From Haematococcus lacustris (Eukaryota > Chlorophyta > Chlorophyceae > Chlamydomonadales > Haematococcaceae): a stretch of DNA of 64,000 nucleotides. The number at the start of each line of letters is the position of its first letter. The first letter of the stretch is position 1. Below the pieces are notes generated by a model. It was not told the origin of the DNA. It saw only the letters and a program-made list of their open reading frames with translations, and made no database searches. Location: positions 5,613,105 through 5,677,104 of the forward strand of contig JASKMD010000019.1 of NCBI GenBank assembly GCA_030144725.1, written 5' to 3'. The translations under genes were made by a program, and so were the position numbers. This document shows positions 59,251 to 64,000 of this stretch, piece by piece.

Positions 59251-60935
59251 TCCTTCACTGCGTCCGTCGCGTCCGTGGGGAAGCCTAGGTCGTGCATGAT
59301 CCATAGTAGTTTGTCCTGGCAGGTGGTGTTGAACGCACTGGTGAAGTCGGCTAGGAGCGCGTAGATATCTGCCTTAGCCAGCTTAGCATCTTCAAGGGCC
59401 ATGACAAGCATCTGTAGTTGTTGTGTAGTGTTCCTATGGGAGCGGAACCCAGCTTGGTTCTTGCTGAGCATCCCATTGGCTTCAGCATACTCAGAAAGTA
59501 TCTTAGTTATGAGGCTGGTCCACAGCTTGTAGACGGTGTTGGCTAGGCCCACAGGCCTGTAGGAGTTAAGGTCCGTTTCTTGTCCTTTGTCTTTGTAGAG
59601 CAGGCATGTGTCACTGGTCTTCCACGTGGTTGGTGTGCAGCCTGTAGCCCACATGGTGATGAACAGCTGGTGTATGGTGTCCCTCATCTCCCACGGCAGC
59701 ATCTTGATGATCTCGTTCTCAATGCCGTCCGGTCCTGGGGCTTTGCCCCCTGACAGCCTACTGAGGCATTCCTGGAAGCCTGCCTTGTCCATGATGGCTG
59801 TGTGTAGCCAATGTACGTTTTGGCAGGTGTGCATCGTGAAAGGGTCGTCCGCTTTGGCGCGGGCCCACGGGTAGTTTCGAGTCTGCGTGTTTGTGTAGTT
59901 GCCAGTTTTGGGGGTTGGCGGCGCCAGCTTCGTTCCATAGGCCTCGGTAATTATCCGGTTCAGGTCGGCCGGGGCCGTGTGTATCTTGTTGGTGATGGGG
60001 TCGGCTAGCGCTTGCAGGCCTTTGTGATCAGTGCGGGACGGGCGTAGGATGTATTTGTTCGCTTTCTTAGGCTGGGTGCTTATTAGTTGTTGCATTCTGG
60101 CACGGGCTTGGGCGATGGCGAGTGCGGAGTCGTCGTCGTCTAGCTTGTGAATTTGGTCGCGGTACGAGTTGGTCAGCTGGGCGAGCGCGGCCTGCACGTG
60201 ATTTTCGGTTGTGTCGTCGCCCTGGCGCGCTTGCACCGCCTCCCTCATTTCCGCATTTGTCGTATCTGTCTCTGGGATTAATTCATCGATGGTTGGGTGC
60301 ACGTTGTTTTGCTTAAAAAACACTCTAGCCTTCCGGCTGAGTTCTCTGGTGGTTTTGAGCTTTTTGCCTAGTGCCTGTCTAATCCTGCACATGGTCCTGC
60401 GTTGGTAGTGTTGGCCTCCCCTTGTTAGGGTCTTAGTATTGCAAGTCTTAATAGCTGTAATCCTGCAGGTTTGCAGTAGGGTTGTGAGCATGGTAGCTGC
60501 GGTGTCTATAGCTTCCCTGGCTGGAAGGCCTGCTACCAACGTTAGGCGCTGTGGTTGTTGTGGGTTGGCCTTGTCGATTGTGGTCAGGAAGTGGATAGCA
60601 TCGGTGTACATGGGAGCAAGGTATGCTGTCAAGTGTGCATGCAGTTGTGGGGCACCTGAGCTGGGTTGTTGCACTGCCAGGCGGTAGGCTTCCCTGTCCT
60701 TATTGGTAATGGGGGTGGTGAGGATGGTGTGACTGTGCTTCGGTGGTTTGTGTGGGGCTGCCAGGTCTATGCCCAGGCGGGCTGTATTCAGTGTGGCGGT
60801 GAGTGGCCTGTGGTCGCTCAGATAGGCGTTGGTATCGACGTGCGTGCGGTGCTCAGGGCCGTGTCTTGCGTCGCGCGTCAGTATGGCGTCGATGCGGCTG
60901 TTGCAGTGCGGTTGTTGGTAGGTCCAGGCCCGGTG
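59251..60935 (-). pseudogene. LINE ORF segment 1: end of APE endonuclease and N-terminal half of reverse transcriptase
   Basis: Starts (5' truncated) with the last APE endonuclease motifs, WTYQQPHCNSRIDAIL and SDHRPLTATL. After a helical linker come the reverse transcriptase N-terminal blocks: LSGGKAPGPDGIENEIIKML, YRPVGLANTVYKLW, NQAGFRSHRNTTQQLQML and LLADFTSAFNTT (first catalytic Asp). The frame ends at DLY, where the TIR element is inserted. An in-frame TAA at 60936-60938 marks the upstream limit. The first ATG (60674) is internal, not a true start. Confidence 0.87.
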
Positions 60936-61065
60936 TTAGTTGCATACCCTCCCGGTGCAGTTGAGATCAAGCACCGGGATTGTAGGGTGTGCCTGCCAGC
61001 GGCCCGACCGCGATGAGTGCGGGTGTGACTGCCGTATTTAGGGCAGACACCCGGCAGTCGTAGGC

Positions 61066-61219
61066 ACCCTGAACTGGTGTCCGCGTCTGCCCGTGCTCTT
61101 CCAACAGGTAGGCGCAAGGTTGCGCAAGGTTGACGCAAGGTTGCGCGTTAGCAGTTGTGGCAGATCAATGTAACTACCCTGAACTGGTGTCCGCGTCTGC
61201 CCGTGCTCTTCCAACAGGT
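61066..61219. repeat. 44-bp direct repeat in the copia leader
   Basis: A 44-bp segment beginning ACCCTGAACTGGTGTCCGCG and ending CTCTTCCAACAGGT occurs at 61066-61109 and 61176-61219. The second copy leads into GGTTATGGGCCCA, which also follows the repeat at 45483. It probably marks the 3' end of the 5' LTR (ending CA) and the primer-binding region. The LTR start could not be placed. Confidence 0.6.
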
Positions 61220-61303
61220 TATGGGCCCACGCGCTGACGCGCGATAGGACTCCAGTAAGTTGCTGGCTAGGGTTCGTGTGGTTGACAGCCCAGTCGATCA
61301 GCG

Positions 61304-64000
61304 ATGGCAACTTCTCCTGCTTCAGCCTCCGGCAATCAGGCCACCATTCTCGATGATGACAACTGGCCAATTTGGAGCATCCGCACCGAAGGCCTGCTAA
61401 TCGAAGCAGGCCTCTGGTCCGTCGTCACCGACGGCGTCACCCCCTTACCCACCGCGCCAGCACCTAACGCCACTCAGGAGGAGCGGGCAGCGTATGCTGT
61501 CGAGCTAGCCCGATCTCGTGCAGACAGCGCGCTGGATCGCAAAGCCAAAGCCTTTATCCAGCGGCACGTCTCCAACCTCCACATCTTTACTGTCAAGTCT
61601 GCAGACTCAGCGCAAGACGCCTGGGAAACCCTCGAATCTCAGTTCACCGAATCGTCAGTCGCGCGACAGTCGCAACTTCAGCAGCAACTCAGCCTCCTGC
61701 GCATGGAGCCCGGCGAGTCAGTAGCGCGCTTCTATGCGCGTTTGCAGCAGCTGCTTACAGAGCTGGAAGCTTGCAACTGTGAGACATCTGAGTCCACAGT
61801 GGTACTCGCCATTTTGGCAGCCCTACCGCCTGAGTACGAAAGCACAGTCGAAAGGCTGCGCTACGATCAGACCAGCTCCGACCTAAAAGTCGAGCGCATC
61901 AAGCGTGTGCTGCTGACTAAGGAGGCTGACCTACTCAGCAAGCAGATGCAGCAGCAACTCAGCACCTCCTCATCCTCACTCTGGTCCTACTCCTCCCCTT
62001 CTGACAGCAGGGGGGGTGGTAGTTCAGGCGGACAAGGGGGCAGGGGCAGGTTCAGGCTACCCCAGCAGTCTCGTGAGCAGCAGCAGCAGCAGCAGGCCAG
62101 AGCACAGTCACCTGACAGGTCTTCCAGGGAGGTCAGCTCACATGCTCATCTGACCTGCAACTACTGTGCTAAGCCTGGCCACATCATGTCTGAATGTTTC
62201 ACCTTTGACAGAGATCAGCGCAACCGCATGAGGACCCTTTTCAGCAACTCTGCCAGAACCAGCAGCCCAGGCAGGCGCCCCAGTCCAGGCAGGAGCTCTA
62301 GCCCAGCAGCCAGGGCATCCAGCCCCAGCAGAGGCAGGGCCCAGACCCCTGGCAGAACAGCAGCTCAGAGCCCATCCAGGGGAGCCAGCCTGTTCACCTG
62401 CTCCACTGCTGCTGCTGCTGATGATGATGATGATGACCTTGATGATGTTCTCATGCAGATGGTGCAGCCCAAACTCAACTTCAACAGTGACCTATACAGC
62501 CCCTTCTGCATTGATTCAGGTGCCTCACAGCACATTCTGAAGGACCTGCAGTTCTTCTACAACTACACCCCCTTTGCGCCAGATAAGCACAGGCCTGTAA
62601 GGCTGGCAGCTGAGGGCCACAGGGTCTGGGCAGTTGGGTCAGGCAGTGTGTTCCTGAGCACCAAGCGTGGCTCCTGGTATCTCAGCCATGCCTTGTATGT
62701 CCCTGACAGCAAGCAAAACTTCATCTCAGTGACAGCTGCAACAGACGAGGGCAGCAGCTTTCTTTTCCGTGGAGATGTGTGCCAGATCAGCTGCAATCAG
62801 TTTGGCAGCATGCTCAGGGTGAACGCGCACAAGGTCAAGAACTCCTACATCCTGGCAGCTGTTCCCATGCCAGATGGCCCTGACACAGACTCAGAGCAGG
62901 AGCAGGGTGCCAAGCTGTATGGCATCCAGCAGTCAGCTCTACAGCCTGACCCCAGGATAAAGCTGGAGCTCCTGACCAACGTGCCTGCGCCCTCTGCCAA
63001 CAGCACCACCTCCAACTCTCCCCAGGTGTGGCACCAGCGCCTGTGTCATACTTCCTATGATGCTCTGGCACGCATGCAGTCAGCAGGCATGGTGTCAGGT
63101 GTACCTGTCACAGCCGCCCAATTCCGAGCAGCTGCCTCAGATCCAGCTGTGTGTGTGGGCTGTGTTAAGGGCAAACAGCACAAGAATGTTGCATTTGCTG
63201 GACCACCCCCCAATGCAGCACCAGTGACAGCTCCCCTAGGGCTGATCCACATGGATGTCTGTGGCCCCATGCATGCCAGAGCCAGAGACGGCAGCCTGTA
63301 TGTGGCTACTTTCCTTGATGAATACACAAAGCTATCTGTGTGTGTGCCTATCAGCAGCAAAGCTCAGGTGCCAGACACAGTCAGAACAGTCATTGAAGAG
63401 CTTGAGACTCAGTCAGGCTACCGCTGCAAGGCCATCCGAACAGACAATGGCACAGAATACGTCAACAGCCGCATGAAAGAATACTGTGCCAGCAAAGGCA
63501 TAGTGCACCAGCACTCAGCCCCCTACAGCCCCCAGCAGAATGGTGCAGCTGAACGCCTGAACAGAACCATCTTTGAGAAAGCTCGCAGCATCATCCACTC
63601 AGCCGATATCTCACTCAGCTTCTGGGCACATGCTGTCAAGTTTGCCAATCATGTCAGATGCCTGCTTCCTGTGTCAGGCCAGCCGCTCACACCTTGGGAG
63701 GCCTTCTACGGTGTCAAACCTGATCTGTCTGGTCTCAGAGTGTTTGGCTGCAGAGTCTGGCTCCACATTCCTGATCACCAGCGCAGCAAGCTGCAGGCCA
63801 AGTCAGTTGAGGGCCTGTTCATAGGCTATGAGCCTGGCTCTAAGGCGTACAGGGTCCTGGTCAATGGCAGAGAGACATGCAGCAAAGACATAGTGTTTGA
63901 CGAGCTGTCAGTTCTGCAGCCTACTCGCCAGCAGGACCAGCCAGCCCAGCCTGTGTTTCTCTTACCCCTCCCACCCAGCCCTACAACCCCCTCTGAGCCA
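61304..64000 (+). CDS. Ty1/copia Gag-Pol polyprotein (runs off window end)
   Basis: One uninterrupted frame of 899 codons from the ATG at 61304 to the window end. Gag: DDDNWPIWSIRTEGLL, FYARLQQLLTELE, zinc knuckle CNYCAKPGHIMSEC. An acidic Asp run (from GATGATGAT) precedes the protease with active-site FCIDSGASQHI. Integrase: WHQRLCHTSYDALARM and CVGCVKGK zinc finger, then IHMDVCGP, IRTDNGTEY and NGAAERLNRTIFEKARS for the D, D, E triad. The frame continues past GLRVFGCRVWLHIP toward reverse transcriptase, which lies outside. It looks intact and so possibly active. It adjoins the truncated 5' end of the LINE. Confidence 0.93.
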   Translation, partial: MATSPASASGNQATILDDDNWPIWSIRTEGLLIEAGLWSVVTDGVTPLPTAPAPNATQEERAAYAVELARSRADSALDRKAKAFIQRHVSNLHIFTVKSADSAQDAWETLESQFTESSVARQSQLQQQLSLLRMEPGESVARFYARLQQLLTELEACNCETSESTVVLAILAALPPEYESTVERLRYDQTSSDLKVERIKRVLLTKEADLLSKQMQQQLSTSSSSLWSYSSPSDSRGGGSSGGQGGRGRFRLPQQSREQQQQQQARAQSPDRSSREVSSHAHLTCNYCAKPGHIMSECFTFDRDQRNRMRTLFSNSARTSSPGRRPSPGRSSSPAARASSPSRGRAQTPGRTAAQSPSRGASLFTCSTAAAADDDDDDLDDVLMQMVQPKLNFNSDLYSPFCIDSGASQHILKDLQFFYNYTPFAPDKHRPVRLAAEGHRVWAVGSGSVFLSTKRGSWYLSHALYVPDSKQNFISVTAATDEGSSFLFRGDVCQISCNQFGSMLRVNAHKVKNSYILAAVPMPDGPDTDSEQEQGAKLYGIQQSALQPDPRIKLELLTNVPAPSANSTTSNSPQVWHQRLCHTSYDALARMQSAGMVSGVPVTAAQFRAAASDPAVCVGCVKGKQHKNVAFAGPPPNAAPVTAPLGLIHMDVCGPMHARARDGSLYVATFLDEYTKLSVCVPISSKAQVPDTVRTVIEELETQSGYRCKAIRTDNGTEYVNSRMKEYCASKGIVHQHSAPYSPQQNGAAERLNRTIFEKARSIIHSADISLSFWAHAVKFANHVRCLLPVSGQPLTPWEAFYGVKPDLSGLRVFGCRVWLHIPDHQRSKLQAKSVEGLFIGYEPGSKAYRVLVNGRETCSKDIVFDELSVLQPTRQQDQPAQPVFLLPLPPSPTTPSEP

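Larger units (their letters stand above)
45997..60935 (-). mobile_element. Dualen-like non-LTR retrotransposon (LINE), 5' truncated and split by two insertions
   Basis: Three ORF segments on the minus strand (60935-59251, 56994-53562, 47462-46110) read as one frame when the two younger insertions and one copy of each target duplication are left out: 6471 nt, divisible by 3. Domain order: end of an APE endonuclease, reverse transcriptase, PHD-type zinc finger, RNase H, CCHC finger and a PD-(D/E)XK-like region. The 3' UTR has a GCCGGTGAATACCGG hairpin and ends in a (TTC)n tail (about 45997-46016 on the plus strand). The 5' side is cut near 60936 beside a copia element. Family placement (Dualen/RandI) is inferred. 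Confidence 0.8.

Overview
This window is nuclear DNA of a eukaryotic green alga, most likely a chlorophycean (Chlamydomonas or Volvox relative). The evidence is GC-rich coding sequence split by many short GT-AG introns, TGTAA polyadenylation signals behind several stop codons, a Toc159-type chloroplast import receptor, heavy microsatellite content, and chromovirus, copia and Dualen-like LINE retroelements. There are no bacterial operons, CRISPR arrays or rRNA genes. Most genes were rebuilt by hand from homologous exon blocks, checking that splice phases agree from exon to exon.

Host genes, left to right: (1) the 3' part of a Toc159-family receptor (82-10373, +), whose introns hold a 5-kb 22-bp minisatellite and a 500-N assembly gap; (2) glycine cleavage H protein (12182-13164, -), head to head with (3) a UCHL5/UCH37 proteasomal deubiquitinase (13426-20986, +), which carries a 2.36-kb hAT-like transposon in intron 6; (4) a TruA-family tRNA pseudouridine synthase (21279-about 26277, -), with a 1.2-kb (CCCCA)n intron; (5) hydroxyethylthiazole kinase (26389-29906, +), fully resolved in nine exons; (6) a TLDc/OXR1-type protein (31234-about 34283, -); (7) a protein of a family known to me from bacteria, probably DUF6687 (38730-about 43922, -), with an intron made almost wholly of (GGGGC)n. 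The genes do not form a pathway. Several are chloroplast or mitochondrial (Toc159, H protein, possibly the pseudouridine synthase).

34.4-38.7 kb is a transposon-derived, partly AT-rich block with a duplicated about 500-bp repeat, two long foldbacks and an element with terminal inverted repeats. 45.3-61 kb is a nest of mobile elements. A LINE on the minus strand (45997-about 60935) is interrupted by a complete chromodomain gypsy element (47468-53561, target duplication GGCTG) and by a 2.25-kb TIR element (56995-59243, target duplication GTATAGG). A collapsed copia lies at the LINE's 3' side. At its 5' side a copia gag-pol frame runs off the end of the window (61304-64000).

Recurring oddities are four introns that must use GC-AG splice sites, introns composed largely of G-rich tandem arrays, a gypsy gag-pol separated by one in-frame UAG and lacking a visible protease active site, and a LINE that combines a PHD finger, RNase H and two nuclease-like regions.
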